A stretch of 64,000 nucleotides of DNA from JADJXV01 sp046328995 (GTDB lineage: Bacteria > Bacteroidota > Ignavibacteria > Kapaibacteriales > UBA961): positions 1,178,001 through 1,242,000 of the forward strand of contig JAXLVN010000001.1 of assembly GCA_046328995.1 (NCBI GenBank), in the 5' to 3' direction. This document shows, one piece after another, positions 1 through 8,674 of the stretch (position 1 is its first letter; every line of letters begins with the position of its first letter). The translations under genes and the position numbers were made by a program. The notes under the pieces were generated by a model. The model had not been told where the DNA came from. It saw only the letters and a program-made list of their open reading frames with translations, and searched no databases.

Positions 1-39
1 CAATTCACAATAAATGGTCAATATAACCAACAGTACATT

Positions 40-255
40 ATGAGATATAGAGTAGATATAGATATTGCAGAGAATAAGCTAGCATTCGCACTAGAGTTTT
101 TCAAAGCTATTTCTTTTGTGAAAAAGGTGAACGTAATCGCTGACAATGAGATTACTAATCCCGCCATTTTGCAAAGTATAGAGGATTATGAACGTGGCAA
201 TGTAAAACCGACGCCTCTTAATTTGGAAGAACTTAAAGCAATGATAGATGCGTGA
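40..255 (+). CDS. Antitoxin of a YoeB-type toxin-antitoxin pair
   Basis: This 71-residue protein lies directly upstream of a clear YoeB-like toxin, and its last codons overlap the toxin start (ATG at 248, antitoxin stop at 253-255). That order and coupling are usual for type II pairs, where the antitoxin binds and neutralises the toxin and represses the shared promoter. The N-terminus (residues 1-35) could be a small DNA-binding/dimerisation module. The acidic C-terminus (PTPLNLEELKAMIDA) is the expected toxin-wrapping tail. I do not recognise a specific antitoxin family, so the call rests mainly on the neighbour. Confidence 0.72.
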   Translation: MRYRVDIDIAENKLAFALEFFKAISFVKKVNVIADNEITNPAILQSIEDYERGNVKPTPLNLEELKAMIDA

Positions 256-508
256 ACTTCATTTTATGGCAAAAGCTTGGCAAGATTTGGGTTGGTGGAT
301 GAAAAATGACATTAAAAACGTTAAGAAAATCCACTTGCTCTTGGAGAATACCTGCAAAACCCCTTTTGATGGACTTGGGCAGCCTGAACCGCTCAAAGCC
401 AATTATACAGGTTACTGGTCTCGCAGAATTAATCTTGAGCACCGAATCGTGTACAAAGTAGAAGACACTCAAATAGTTGTACATTCTCTTTATGGACATT
501 ATCAGTAA
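248..508 (+). CDS. yoeB: YoeB/Txe-family mRNA interferase toxin
   Basis: The product is 86 residues, the normal YoeB length. Known YoeB proteins cut mRNA in the ribosomal A site. The core PFDGLGQPEPLK...GYWSRRI..EHRIVYKV aligns closely with E. coli YoeB. The residues matching the catalytic set are present: E47 (in PEPLK), R66 (in EHRIVY), and H84-Y85 at the C-terminus, followed by one extra Gln. Translation is coupled to the antitoxin by an 8-bp overlap. A terminator-like hairpin follows at 511-536. The pair appears intact. Confidence 0.93.
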   Translation: MRELHFMAKAWQDLGWWMKNDIKNVKKIHLLLENTCKTPFDGLGQPEPLKANYTGYWSRRINLEHRIVYKVEDTQIVVHSLYGHYQ

Positions 509-510
509 TA

Positions 511-536
511 CAAAGCCCCTTGTTTTCGGGGCTTTG
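511..536 (+). terminator. Terminator-like hairpin after the toxin gene
   Basis: CAAAGCCCC (511-519) pairs perfectly with GGGGCTTTG (528-536) around an 8-nt loop, three bases after the toxin stop. The following TAAATTTT is only moderately T-rich, so it may be a weak intrinsic terminator. Confidence 0.65.
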
Positions 537-590
537 TAAATTTTACATAGTATGAGAATCCACCACCTTTAGTCAAATCCCCTAACCTCC

Positions 591-1286
591 ATGCCCCTCA
601 AACCCGAATCCCAACTCATCTGGTCGCCGACTGTCGTCAATTCCCGTATGAATCGTTCGCGGAATGCGAGCGGTGTTAATAGTTATGAAAAGGAATTTGG
701 TTTCCGTCCGGAGGATTTCCTGATGTCGGTACTGCAATCGCGCGGCACTGCTTCGTGGCTCGATCTCTGCTGCGGTCATGGTAAAGCGTTGCTGCAGGTG
801 AAACACTATTTCGACAAGCAGCATCTTGGCGATCGGTTGCATCTCAAAGGAATAGACTTGGTGGATACATTTGATTCGTATGACCAAAACGCGCCAGGAT
901 TGACGTTTGAAGTGAATTCATTAATCACCTGGAAACCTGACACGAGCTACGATCTCATCACCTGCGTGCATGGGTTGCATTATGTGGGTGATAAGGTATT
1001 TGTCATTGAAAAAGCCGCTAAAGCGCTCTCACCTACCGGGCTTTTCATAGCGAATCTTGACGATCAACACATTGTCGTAGAAGGAGTTCAGTCTAAATCA
1101 TATCTCAAGAAAATGTTTGCTCAGCACGGTTTTGAATTCAACCCGCGTCGTAAAATACTCAAGCGTGTAGGAGCGCGGGAGATTCACTTTGGACTTCAAT
1201 ACCAAGGAGCAGATGACGAGGTAGGACCTAATTATACCGGGCAGGAAGCGGTGGCTTCGTATTATATGCTTTCTCCGACAGAGTGA
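591..1286 (+). CDS. Class I SAM-dependent methyltransferase
   Basis: The 231-residue protein carries the glycine-rich SAM-binding motif I (WLDLCCGHGKALLQV, about residues 56-70), an acidic loop (GIDLVDTF, near 88-95) and a later YDLITCVHGLHYVG segment typical of motif IV. This is the Rossmann-like core of class I methyltransferases acting on small molecules or proteins. The substrate cannot be told from sequence. An internal ATG at 648 (MNRSRNASG) is an alternative start. It stands alone between the toxin-antitoxin pair and the first repeat region. Confidence 0.8.
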   Translation: MPLKPESQLIWSPTVVNSRMNRSRNASGVNSYEKEFGFRPEDFLMSVLQSRGTASWLDLCCGHGKALLQVKHYFDKQHLGDRLHLKGIDLVDTFDSYDQNAPGLTFEVNSLITWKPDTSYDLITCVHGLHYVGDKVFVIEKAAKALSPTGLFIANLDDQHIVVEGVQSKSYLKKMFAQHGFEFNPRRKILKRVGAREIHFGLQYQGADDEVGPNYTGQEAVASYYMLSPTE

Positions 1287-1295
1287 ACAGGTTCA

Positions 1296-1440
1296 TCCCC
1301 CGTTCTGTCAGTTATTGTAACTGACCGTCAACACGTACCTATGAAACGTACTGGATATCCGTACTTTAAGTAAGTGCATATATTTTTATCACCTACTGAA
1401 AGAAAGAATCAACACACAAGCTATCCATTAGCACAAGTTA
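1296..1440 (+). repeat. Left half of a split hairpin-ended repeat (family 1)
   Basis: The segment matches the left part of the 222-bp elements at 2781, 3152 and 4365: CTGACCGTCAACACGTACCT, then a mini-ORF ATG at 1341, then a diverging body. The matching right end is at 1926-1991, so the gene at 1604-1900 and its partial duplicate sit inside this copy. Confidence 0.75.
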
Positions 1441-1443
1441 AAA

Positions 1444-1502
1444 CAATGAGTGAATCAATGAACAATACAAGCGACAATTATATCTGGCTTTTTCATAGTT
1501 AG
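1444..1502 (+). pseudogene. 53-bp partial duplicate of the 5' end of the 1604 gene
   Basis: Bases 1444-1496 are identical to 1602-1654. They include the start codon and first 17 codons of the downstream gene (MSESMNNTSDNYIWLFH). After the identity ends the frame reads one Ser and stops at 1500-1502. This is an abortive or tandem partial duplication, not a functional gene. Confidence 0.85.
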
Positions 1503-1603
1503 CTAAGACGCCTGTTTTTCGTTTGGAAATACAGCATACCGGTCATAGTCAGCATGTTTTCTACCCCAAAAATCGGCTCTAAAAATAATCCTAAACAACT
1601 TCA

Positions 1604-1900
1604 ATGAGTGAATCAATGAACAATACAAGCGACAATTATATCTGGCTTTTTCATGGTGCAGGAGGAAGATTTGCGTCCGGGGTCTTTTCATCGAAAGAAA
1701 GAGCATTCGAATGGATAGGAAGGCATGCGTTAACTGGCACACTTACCTGCTATCCTATGAATAGTGGTGTCTATGATTGGGCAATCAAACAAGAATATTT
1801 TACTCCTAAAAAAGAGCATGAACATTCAAGCGACTTTATTCAGAATTTCACTTCAGCAAGTATGAAGCATTATCATTTTGAGAATGGGATAGTGGAGTGA
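1604..1900 (+). CDS. Small uncharacterised protein (DUF7710-like)
   Basis: This 98-residue protein has a motif-rich N-terminus: IWLFHGAGGRFASGVFSSKERAFEWI, then LTGTLTCYPMNSGVYDWAI, and FTPKKEHEHSSDFIQNFTSASMKHYHFENG near the C-terminus. The layout resembles a family of small bacterial proteins of unknown function that I recall as DUF7710; this was not checked by a search. No signal peptide or membrane segment is visible. It is embedded between the left (1296-1440) and right (1926-1991) parts of one repeat element and preceded by a 53-bp duplicate of its own 5' end. It is the one cassette gene whose orientation does not follow the polarity rule of its neighbours. Confidence 0.7.
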   Translation: MSESMNNTSDNYIWLFHGAGGRFASGVFSSKERAFEWIGRHALTGTLTCYPMNSGVYDWAIKQEYFTPKKEHEHSSDFIQNFTSASMKHYHFENGIVE

Positions 1901-1925
1901 GGCGGTGATATTTCACTTCAGGTCT

Positions 1926-1991
1926 CTTATTAATGCAGTACGTTTTATTGTAAGGGTTGATGCCGGTTGAAGCTACTGCATGGACAGGGAT
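1926..1991 (+). repeat. Right end of the split family 1 repeat
   Basis: TAATGCAGTACGTTTTATTG and GGTTGATGCCGGTTGAAG match the right end of the intact 222-bp elements (TGCAGTACGTTTCAGTGG...GTTGACGTCCGGTTGAAA) with several mismatches. It completes the element begun at 1296. Confidence 0.7.
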
Positions 1992-2009
1992 TTATGGTGC
2001 AGAATCTAT

Positions 2010-2744
2010 CTATTTTTTATTGAAAAAAGAGTTATTTTTATTCATATAGAATCCTTGTTTAACTGTATTATATTTATAGGGCAAATTGACAGGAGAAATT
2101 TTGTTTTTTCGAAGATATCGTAAACCTTTTTTTTTAAGCATGGTTTTCCAACTTTCAAATGTTGAGTCCATTTCTATGACCCAACCGGCAGTTTTTCTTT
2201 GAAAGGTAGATAAGTGCCATCTAAAATGAGTACCGGTGTTCACATAGTCTAACAAAGAAAGACCTGTAGAATCAACTAACAAATGCATTTGTGAATTATC
2301 CCGTAGAAGTTTTGCTGTCCTTACACTATCACTGTATATGAGCCACGCCCAATATATCAATTTCATTCTTTTTGAAATATAACTATACTGAGTTTCTATA
2401 AAGTTTCTGTGATTTGGTATATCCTTACGTTCTGTATCTTCAACCACTGCCGGAGTTTGATCCTTATATGTATAGGTAAGTAAATACCAAATGCCATTGA
2501 TATTACGCTTTGAATTACTATCTGGGATAACCGGTGAGTTATCTTGATTAATGGGTATTTGCACGAGCGCATTAAGTACCTTTTCTTCGCCATACCGACG
2601 TATCAGACTATCGAGCTCATCAACGCAATTATGACAACTTGAGAACAGAATATTTTTAAGATCAGATGTGAGCAATTTCTGTGCAGCTGTCGGTACAACC
2701 AAGAGTAGTGTAAGCAGGAATATTGTAATGAGTTGTCTTTTCAT
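2010..2744 (-). CDS. Hypothetical exported protein
   Basis: The ATG at 2744 is preferred because it begins a signal peptide (MKRQLITIFLLTLLLVVPTAAQ). The reading frame continues 32 codons upstream, but that part lies in the family 1 repeat at 2781-3002 and is unlikely to be translated. The mature part (about 220 residues) has a Cys pair (SSCHNCVDEL) just after the signal peptide, aromatic- and Lys/Arg-rich segments, and no domain I can name. It is probably periplasmic or outer-membrane associated. It lies between repeat ends at 1991 and 2781, with 18 bp after the stop and 36 bp before the start, like other cassette genes here. Confidence 0.7.
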   Translation of the reverse strand: MKRQLITIFLLTLLLVVPTAAQKLLTSDLKNILFSSCHNCVDELDSLIRRYGEEKVLNALVQIPINQDNSPVIPDSNSKRNINGIWYLLTYTYKDQTPAVVEDTERKDIPNHRNFIETQYSYISKRMKLIYWAWLIYSDSVRTAKLLRDNSQMHLLVDSTGLSLLDYVNTGTHFRWHLSTFQRKTAGWVIEMDSTFESWKTMLKKKGLRYLRKNKISPVNLPYKYNTVKQGFYMNKNNSFFNKK

Positions 2745-2780
2745 AGTTGTTCTTTGTAGTAAGTTAAGATACTTGCTAGT

Positions 2781-3002
2781 TTCCCGTCCGGTCAGGTATT
2801 TTAATTGACCGTCAACACATGCCGATGAAGCGTACTGCACATCCGTACTTCAGATAAGCGCCTATATTCCTATCACCTACAACATTTTCTTTCTCTGCTC
2901 GATGTGATAGCTTCAAGTAACAATATGCAGCAATTGTTATCCTGCAATACGTTTCAGCGGTAAGTGTTGACGTCCAGTTGAAACAACTGGACGGACTGGG
3001 AA
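2781..3002 (+). repeat. Family 1 hairpin-ended repeat, full copy (222 bp)
   Basis: It begins TTCCCGTCCGGTCAGG and ends GGACGGACTGGGAA. The outer ~58 bp at each end are imperfect inverted repeats of each other (shared GTCAACAC.TGCC..TGAA.CGTACTGCA). Each end also folds on itself, for example GTCCAGTTGAAACAACTGGAC at the right end, of which GTCCAGTTG/CAACTGGAC is the stem. A mini-ORF starts at 2825. Confidence 0.9.
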
Positions 3003-3151
3003 CACCCGTAACAGTATTCAATGACATTGCGTTAAGAACAGGCGCCGGAAGAACCTCACCCTGCCCTCTCCAAGGGAGAGGGTAAGAGGAAGAAAATCGC
3101 TTTTTTCTCAAAGTCCTCCCCTTCGGGGAGGATTTAGGTGGGGTTTCAGGT
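3003..3151. repeat. Spacer with two short intergenic palindromes
   Basis: No gene is seen. CCCTCTCCAAGGGAGAGGG lies near 3063-3081, and CCTCCCCTTCGGGGAGG near 3115-3132. Both are short hairpins of a kind often seen scattered in bacterial intergenic DNA. The spacer joins two direct copies of the 222-bp element. Confidence 0.6.
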
Positions 3152-3373
3152 TTCCCGTCCAGTCAGGTATTTTAACTGACCGTCAACACATGCCGATGAA
3201 ACGTACTGCACATCCGTACTTCAGGTAAGCGCATATATTCCTATCTCCTATAACATACATTATCTCTGTAAAATGTGATAGCTTCCTGTTGCAAGATGCG
3301 GCTAATGGTTTCATGCAGTACGTTTCAGTGGCAAGTGTTGACGTCCGGTTGAAACAACTGGACGGACTGGGAA
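3152..3373 (+). repeat. Family 1 hairpin-ended repeat, full copy (222 bp)
   Basis: Same length and orientation as 2781-3002. Of the inner 31 bases of the inverted ends (GTCAACAC...CGTACTGCA) 28 match. A mini-ORF (MKRTAHPYFR-stop) lies at 3196-3228. No flanking target duplication is visible. Confidence 0.92.
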
Positions 3374-3487
3374 TCGGCAGCGCTTGCATTCTAGCATCGG
3401 CTACATAGCGCCAGTAGAATACGAAAATCAATATTACAAACAGCAAAAAACTCTCTTCGTACTGTCAACTGAAACGGGGGAAGACCA

Positions 3488-3985
3488 TTAGAATTCAACA
3501 CTGATTATTCTTGAAGTTGCTGCATCTATAATGAATCTTACTGCCAATGATCCATGAAAATGAATAGGTTTCTCTGAGTTTTCATTACAATTTCTTCCAA
3601 AATAATAAGTTACCAAGTAACAAATGTTATGTTGAGGTAGTGTCGTAAGATTACCTCTGTCTATACAACGAGGTAACTGCTCAACATCATTAGGCGCCCC
3701 TAATAATTCTACAAGAAAAGAAAGATATTGTCCTTCTAATTTAATTTTTTTCTTGATAACATAAAATGATAAGGCTGAGCGAAGTCCTAAACAAGTCAGA
3801 CTATCTTTTTTCCAATTTAATATTGCTTCATCAGATGTAAATGGTGGATTTTCAATTAGTTCATCCAATGTTATATCTTGCTTTATTTGTTTAGTACTAT
3901 CTATTGTTAAGAAAGAAAAGGCAAAGCAAGAAAAGTGGCACAACATGAGGCCCACTATAATGATTGAGTATATAAAATTTTTCAT
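3488..3985 (-). CDS. Hypothetical exported protein, candidate immunity protein
   Basis: The product has 165 residues with an N-terminal signal sequence (MKNFIYSIIIVGLMLCHFSCFAFS); the Cys at residue 20 could be a lipobox. The rest (for example YLSFLVELLGAPNDVEQL, ICYLVTYYFGRNC) matches no family I can name. Its ATG overlaps the stop of the upstream metalloprotease fragment as ATGA (3982-3985), so the two are translationally coupled. A toxin C-terminus coupled to a small exported protein is typical of polymorphic toxin/immunity pairs, so an immunity role is inferred. It lies between repeats ending at 3373 and starting at 4365. Confidence 0.65.
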   Translation of the reverse strand: MKNFIYSIIIVGLMLCHFSCFAFSFLTIDSTKQIKQDITLDELIENPPFTSDEAILNWKKDSLTCLGLRSALSFYVIKKKIKLEGQYLSFLVELLGAPNDVEQLPRCIDRGNLTTLPQHNICYLVTYYFGRNCNENSEKPIHFHGSLAVRFIIDAATSRIISVEF

Positions 3986-4395
3986 TTTATTAAAAAATGA
4001 GTAATATTAGTAAGAGTATATAGACCAGAAGGTTTTGATGGAATTTTATTCCAAAAAAACATTTGATTTATATTGGTAGCTGTTACGTCCACCTTTGAGA
4101 TGGAAAAATCCTGTGTTCCACCATTAGGATAAGGATAACTTTCTTTCAAGTTTCCTCCTACCATTATATCGAATACACCTTTTATATAACCAATTTGGCT
4201 ATATCCTACCCAATCTTCGCTATGAGTTGGTATTCCCAGTAAATGCCCATATTCGTGTGCGAGTGTCTTTCCATTATCAATGTCTTTCGTGCCCCACAGT
4301 CCTATATTTAATTCAGCTTTAGACCCAAGAGCAGGAATATTTGTGGGTATTCCAATAAGAATATTTCCCGTCCAGTCAGGTATTTTAATTGACCG
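3982..4395 (-). pseudogene. C-terminal fragment of a metzincin zinc metalloprotease (toxin-like)
   Basis: The minus-strand frame is open from about 4395 down to the TGA at 3982. It encodes ...KTLAHEYGHLLGIPTHSEDW...VFDIMVGG.... The zinc motif HExxHxxGxxH is complete (HEYGHLLGIPTH, bases 4257-4222), and the Met-turn (DIM, near 4162-4170) follows at the right distance. No ATG, GTG or TTG start opens the frame, and upstream it runs into the repeat starting at 4365. It is therefore the 3' end of a longer gene, cut by the repeat or recombined without its N-terminus. The domain resembles metzincins found as C-terminal toxins in Bacteroidota. The next gene is coupled through ATGA and may be its immunity protein. 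Confidence 0.8.
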
Positions 4396-4586
4396 TCAAC
4401 ACATACCTATGAAACGTTCTGCTCATCCGTACTTCAAGTAAGCGCATATTTTCCAATCTCCTATAACATACATTATCTCTGTAAAATGTGATAGCTTCCT
4501 GTTGCAAGATGTGGCTAATTGTTTCATGCAATACGTTTCAGCGGCAAGTATTGACGTCCAGTTGAAACAACTGGACGGTCTGGGAG
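4365..4586 (+). repeat. Family 1 hairpin-ended repeat, full copy (222 bp)
   Basis: Third full copy at exactly the same length as 2781 and 3152. A mini-ORF (MKRSAHPYFK-stop) lies at 4409-4441. Its left end abuts and truncates the metalloprotease reading frame. Confidence 0.92.
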
Positions 4587-4616
4587 TTGAATGCCGTACG
4601 GAATCAGGCATTCCCC

Positions 4617-7160
4617 TCATCGCACCACCTGCACGCGCCCCATCACCGTACCACCAGCATACCGAGCCATCAGATAATAATTCCCTATCGTCGCATCCTG
4701 CACAGAGTAGTGAATATCTGTATTGCCGATTCCAATTTCCCCTGTGTATATGTCTTGTACTTTATTTCCTAACACATTGTACAGACTGAGCGTAATCATT
4801 GTTCGCGTGCCCGATTCAATTCGTACGATTGCTTCGTCAGTTGCAGGATTGGGGATACTTGTGAGATGTACTTTTTTCTGTGTGTCTCCACTTCCATCAT
4901 TCGTCACGCTTGATGATTTTTCGACAATGATAAATGATTCCTTTGTTTTGGTATCATTGGTTATTGCATTCGAAACGGTGAGTTTAACGGTGTAATTTCC
5001 GGGTGTGGTATAAGTATGCGTCGGATTCTGCTGAGTGCTCGTTTGGTTATCGCCAAAATCCCAACTCCAGCTTGTTGGATTACCGGTTGTGGCATCGGTG
5101 AAGTTTATCGTAAGAGGCGCCGCACCTTTGGTCGTGCTTGCATTGAAACCGGCCGATAATTTATCGGTATCGAGAATATAATCATACCCGGCTGACATGA
5201 GTGATGTGCAGGTGCTGTTCTTCGCTTTCACCGTGTATCGTCCGCTCATCGTTGGTGTGTATGTCTTTGTAGTGGCTCCAAGGATTATTTGATCATTGCT
5301 ATACCATTGATTACCGATGTCTGCGCTCGAAGACAGCTCATTGCCAATTTTCTCGATGGTTGGTTGTGGCGGTCGTGCATTTTTTATCACAAGCGTTGGT
5401 CGCGTCATACGGGCTGTACAGTTCGTAAGATTATGCACTGCTACAACCGAATACGTCCCGGGCTGCGTTTGCAAGCCAAAGTCAATTGCCGAACCTGTTC
5501 CATCCTTGGTTATACCCGTAAATTTCTCATCTGCTAAGAGTCGGTAGGTCGTGTTAAGGTCTGAGAGCGGCAAGGATACCGGCACACCCGGGTCACCTTC
5601 GCAATAGCTGCCACCGCCGGAAATATCATAGGTTTTCGGTAATGGAAAAATACTCACCTTCACGCTTCCCTGCATTTGTGTGCAACCGGAAACGGTGTCG
5701 GTAGCAAGCACTGAGTATGTTCCCGTATCCGACTGAACGCCGAAGCTGATGGCTGCGCCGGTTCCGTCGAGCGGCAGTAAGGTATCGGTGCCATTTTTCT
5801 GAAATTGATACCGTACGCCAAGTTGTGTATTACTGAGCCCAATCACAACTCCTGTATCTCCAACACAATATCCGCCACCGCCGGTTACTTTATACTGAGC
5901 AACAGCCGCATGTATGCTTACAGTACCGGCATTCGGAGTGCCGGTAATCGCAGGGCTGCTACTTATCACACGTACTTTATACGCATTCCCAAGAGAAGTT
6001 GTCGGTGGAATAGTTGCAGTAATCGTACCGGTCACAGTGCTTGTACGTGTTCCGATGGTAATTGGCGCAGCAAAACTTCCCGCACTATCCGAAAGCTGCG
6101 CAGTGAATACATTCGTGCTGTCATATTCACCAAATGCAGCGTACGGAATGGAAAGCGAAGAGCCCTGACAGTAGATTGACTTTGAAAGAGGTGATGCAGC
6201 AATGGAATGCGGAATATTGGCGCCGGTATAGAGATAACCGTTATTCGTACAGGCGATGACCCTTCTGCCGTCTGCGGAGACAGCGACCGAACTCCATGCA
6301 CGTGAACCTGCCCGCGTCTGGGTGGTCCACGTAGTACCGGAATCAGTGGAAATATAAATATATCCGGGACTTCCCTCGGCAGCAACGATGGTGGATCCAT
6401 CGGAGGAAATAGCCACTGCCGACCAATACCGTGCTCCCGCTGCAGTTCGGGCAGTCCATGTAGCGCCTGTATCCGCAGAAAGATAGAGATAGCCGGGATT
6501 TCCATTAGCAGCTACTAATGTTAATCCATCGGCAGAGGAGGCGATGGATTTCCATTGTCGATTACCCGCAGATGTTCGCGTTGTCCATGTAACTCCTGAA
6601 TTGGTGGATGTATATACATAACCGGTCGAATCATGGATTGCAGCAATAATAGAGCCATTGGAGGAAGATGTAAGGGATCGCCAGTTTCGTAATCCTGAAG
6701 CGGTTTGCCTTGTCCAAGTCCCCCCGGAATTAAAAGTATATAGATACCCATTATTTCCATCAGCTGCAATGAGCTTACTTCCATCAGAGGACGAGGCTAT
6801 TGCGCTCCAGTAACTCCAGCCCGCAGAGTAACAACCAAGCCATGTTGAGCCCGCATCTTGCGATCTATACATAATATCATACGTGTTACCCACTATGATT
6901 TTAGTTGCATCGTACGATGATGCGACTGAACACCAAGTAAAATTACCGGGAGATTTATTCACCCATGTTGAACCGGAATCTGTTGAGATGTGAACAAAAA
7001 AATTCGCCACCGCCACTAATTTACCGCCATTAGCTGAAGAAGCCACCGCTCTCCAATTTCGGGAACCCGCAGAGGTGCGCTCTGTCCATGTATAGCGCTG
7101 AGCCAAGATGAGTGAATGTGAAAGGAGGAAGAGAATGGCAAGGAGTATTGTTTTTTTCAT
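4617..7160 (-). CDS. T9SS-exported Asp-box/PKD protein
   Basis: The 847-residue protein has a signal peptide (MKKTILLAILFLLSHSLILAQ). About seven Asp-box/BNR repeats follow (STDSGTTWTTQTRAGSRAW type, residues ~25-320), folding as a beta-propeller-like region. Next come Ig-like modules with a repeated GGGxYCxGDxGV motif, and a PKD domain (~680-740: FTDATTGNPTSWSWDFGDNQTS...YTVKLTVSN). The C-terminus (IPNPATDEAIVRI...YYLMARYAGGTVMGRVQVVR) is a T9SS type A-like sorting domain. It should be secreted or anchored on the cell surface. Catalytic sialidase residues are not evident, so a structural or adhesive role is more likely. The 30-bp 3' spacer ends in a family 1 repeat. Confidence 0.88.
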   Translation of the reverse strand: MKKTILLAILFLLSHSLILAQRYTWTERTSAGSRNWRAVASSANGGKLVAVANFFVHISTDSGSTWVNKSPGNFTWCSVASSYDATKIIVGNTYDIMYRSQDAGSTWLGCYSAGWSYWSAIASSSDGSKLIAADGNNGYLYTFNSGGTWTRQTASGLRNWRSLTSSSNGSIIAAIHDSTGYVYTSTNSGVTWTTRTSAGNRQWKSIASSADGLTLVAANGNPGYLYLSADTGATWTARTAAGARYWSAVAISSDGSTIVAAEGSPGYIYISTDSGTTWTTQTRAGSRAWSSVAVSADGRRVIACTNNGYLYTGANIPHSIAASPLSKSIYCQGSSLSIPYAAFGEYDSTNVFTAQLSDSAGSFAAPITIGTRTSTVTGTITATIPPTTSLGNAYKVRVISSSPAITGTPNAGTVSIHAAVAQYKVTGGGGYCVGDTGVVIGLSNTQLGVRYQFQKNGTDTLLPLDGTGAAISFGVQSDTGTYSVLATDTVSGCTQMQGSVKVSIFPLPKTYDISGGGSYCEGDPGVPVSLPLSDLNTTYRLLADEKFTGITKDGTGSAIDFGLQTQPGTYSVVAVHNLTNCTARMTRPTLVIKNARPPQPTIEKIGNELSSSADIGNQWYSNDQIILGATTKTYTPTMSGRYTVKAKNSTCTSLMSAGYDYILDTDKLSAGFNASTTKGAAPLTINFTDATTGNPTSWSWDFGDNQTSTQQNPTHTYTTPGNYTVKLTVSNAITNDTKTKESFIIVEKSSSVTNDGSGDTQKKVHLTSIPNPATDEAIVRIESGTRTMITLSLYNVLGNKVQDIYTGEIGIGNTDIHYSVQDATIGNYYLMARYAGGTVMGRVQVVR

Positions 7161-7307
7161 GTAGTTCTTTCATGAATATGTGTGAAGTATGGAAATTAGT
7201 TTGAGAGGAAATGATCGTTTGGATATGTTTTTGTGTAAATAAAGTAGCTGATGTACTTCTTCTGATTGAAGTGGCTGCACAGCGAAAAATCATGATGTGT
7301 GATACCG

Positions 7308-7335
7308 GTAGGGGCAGAAGATTTTCTGCCCCTAC
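7308..7335. repeat. 28-bp palindrome GTAGGGGCAGA...TCTGCCCCTAC
   Basis: GTAGGGGCAGA and TCTGCCCCTAC pair perfectly around a 6-nt centre. It lies in the 245-bp gap between two minus-strand genes and belongs to the GTAGGGGC palindrome class also seen at 48953-49061. Confidence 0.7.
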
Positions 7336-7405
7336 ATGTGGTTCGTATTTCAGGTCAGGTTGATTTGTTTTAAATGGTTCGAAAGGAACGAATCCTATCC
7401 TTACC

Positions 7406-8674
7406 TCACGGACAATCCCCTGCTTTCAAAAGCACTATCTGTTTATTCCACAGCGTCCAGCTTTTTTTCAAGGTCATGCCGGCAAAACCCATATTCATGC
7501 CCGCTGCGCCGATAAAGGCCACCTGCGCTTGCTGACAAGGATGAATTCCGGTCGTAAAATCACCGCCAACGAGTATGCCGGGCTGCACGTACGGCACAAT
7601 TAATCCCGTTCCGAATAAATCGAGTTCGGTTCGTGGGAATCCAATCCCAAAACTCGCCGCGACCGTGGACGATGACCCTGTTGCCAGTTCGCCGTCTTTT
7701 GCCATGTTGTACGTTCCCGGCGTGCCGAATGGATTGGCATCGACGCCGTTGAAGGTAAAGCCCGCTTCTGAATCGTAGGAGAATTTTGCATTGAGATTCG
7801 ACGAACCGTCCGCCGGAACCACGGAATTGGCAACGACTTGTATTTTCACATTCATAAAAAATACGAATGGTCCGACGGCTATCGGATACTTGGCAACCAC
7901 TATCGGCAATTCAAAATTAATGGCATCATTCCCCGACCCTGCCGCCGCTAAGCGAAGAGTCATATCCCCTTTGATGTGCTTGTTGATATGGTCAAATTGC
8001 TGAAGCGTGGAATTGGTGAATTTCATCGTCGTTTGTTGGCGGAATTTCGTCACATTCCCCTCTGCGGTGAACGATGCGCGAAAACCCTGCAAGAGTTTTT
8101 TCTCGACGCCGATTTTGGTGTACATCTCGTCGTTCTTGAGCTTGATCCATACTTTGTAAATATAATCCCCAAAGTCTAAGCGTATGTAAAATGTGTCGTT
8201 TGCTACCGGTGTCAAGGCGAATTCGCCCTTTTTCCCGACGACCGTGAGTGAGGGTAGTATCACGCTGTTCGGCGAGTAGTCGGCAGCGTAATCCCAGGAG
8301 AGTGTGCCGTCTTTTATAACTTCATTCAAGCCGCAGCTTTCAGTAGTGACCGTCACCCGATCGCCGTTTTTTTGCACCGCCGCTATCTTGCGCACATCTT
8401 TCCGCCAGAGAAGGAGGATTTTCCCTGCTTCCAAAAGCGAGACTTTCGGCTTGGCTGCGTCGAAGGTATACATATGCTGCGCCGTGTCAGAGCCAACAAC
8501 CGCACTCACCTCACTACTGTCAAAATAAATCGTATTCGACGTGTAGGTCACATTATATGATGTGGTCGTGGGCTTCCATTCCTCGGGAGTGGAATTGACC
8601 GTATCATTTCCGCCGCATCCACTGCTGAGGAGTATGACAGTGCAGAAGAGAACAAAGTAACGAAGAGTATTCAT
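7406..8674 (-). CDS. Hypothetical lipoprotein
   Basis: The 422-residue protein starts with a lipoprotein signal (MNTLRYFVLFCTVILLSSGCGGND). The lipobox LSSGC predicts lipidation at Cys20, so the protein is probably attached to the outer membrane. The mature part is rich in beta-strand-like segments (YNVTYTSNTIYFDSSEVSAVV, YIRLDFGDYIYKVWIKLKND) and ends in a Gly-rich stretch (GIGFPRTELDLFGTGLIVPYVQPGILVGGDF). I recognise no domain. It is monocistronic, flanked by 245 bp and 322 bp. Confidence 0.8.
   Translation of the reverse strand: MNTLRYFVLFCTVILLSSGCGGNDTVNSTPEEWKPTTTSYNVTYTSNTIYFDSSEVSAVVGSDTAQHMYTFDAAKPKVSLLEAGKILLLWRKDVRKIAAVQKNGDRVTVTTESCGLNEVIKDGTLSWDYAADYSPNSVILPSLTVVGKKGEFALTPVANDTFYIRLDFGDYIYKVWIKLKNDEMYTKIGVEKKLLQGFRASFTAEGNVTKFRQQTTMKFTNSTLQQFDHINKHIKGDMTLRLAAAGSGNDAINFELPIVVAKYPIAVGPFVFFMNVKIQVVANSVVPADGSSNLNAKFSYDSEAGFTFNGVDANPFGTPGTYNMAKDGELATGSSSTVAASFGIGFPRTELDLFGTGLIVPYVQPGILVGGDFTTGIHPCQQAQVAFIGAAGMNMGFAGMTLKKSWTLWNKQIVLLKAGDCP

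Noticed and set aside
2745..2840. N-terminal extension of the gene at 2010-2744
   Set aside because: It overlaps the end of the 2781 repeat, and a signal peptide starts at 2744.
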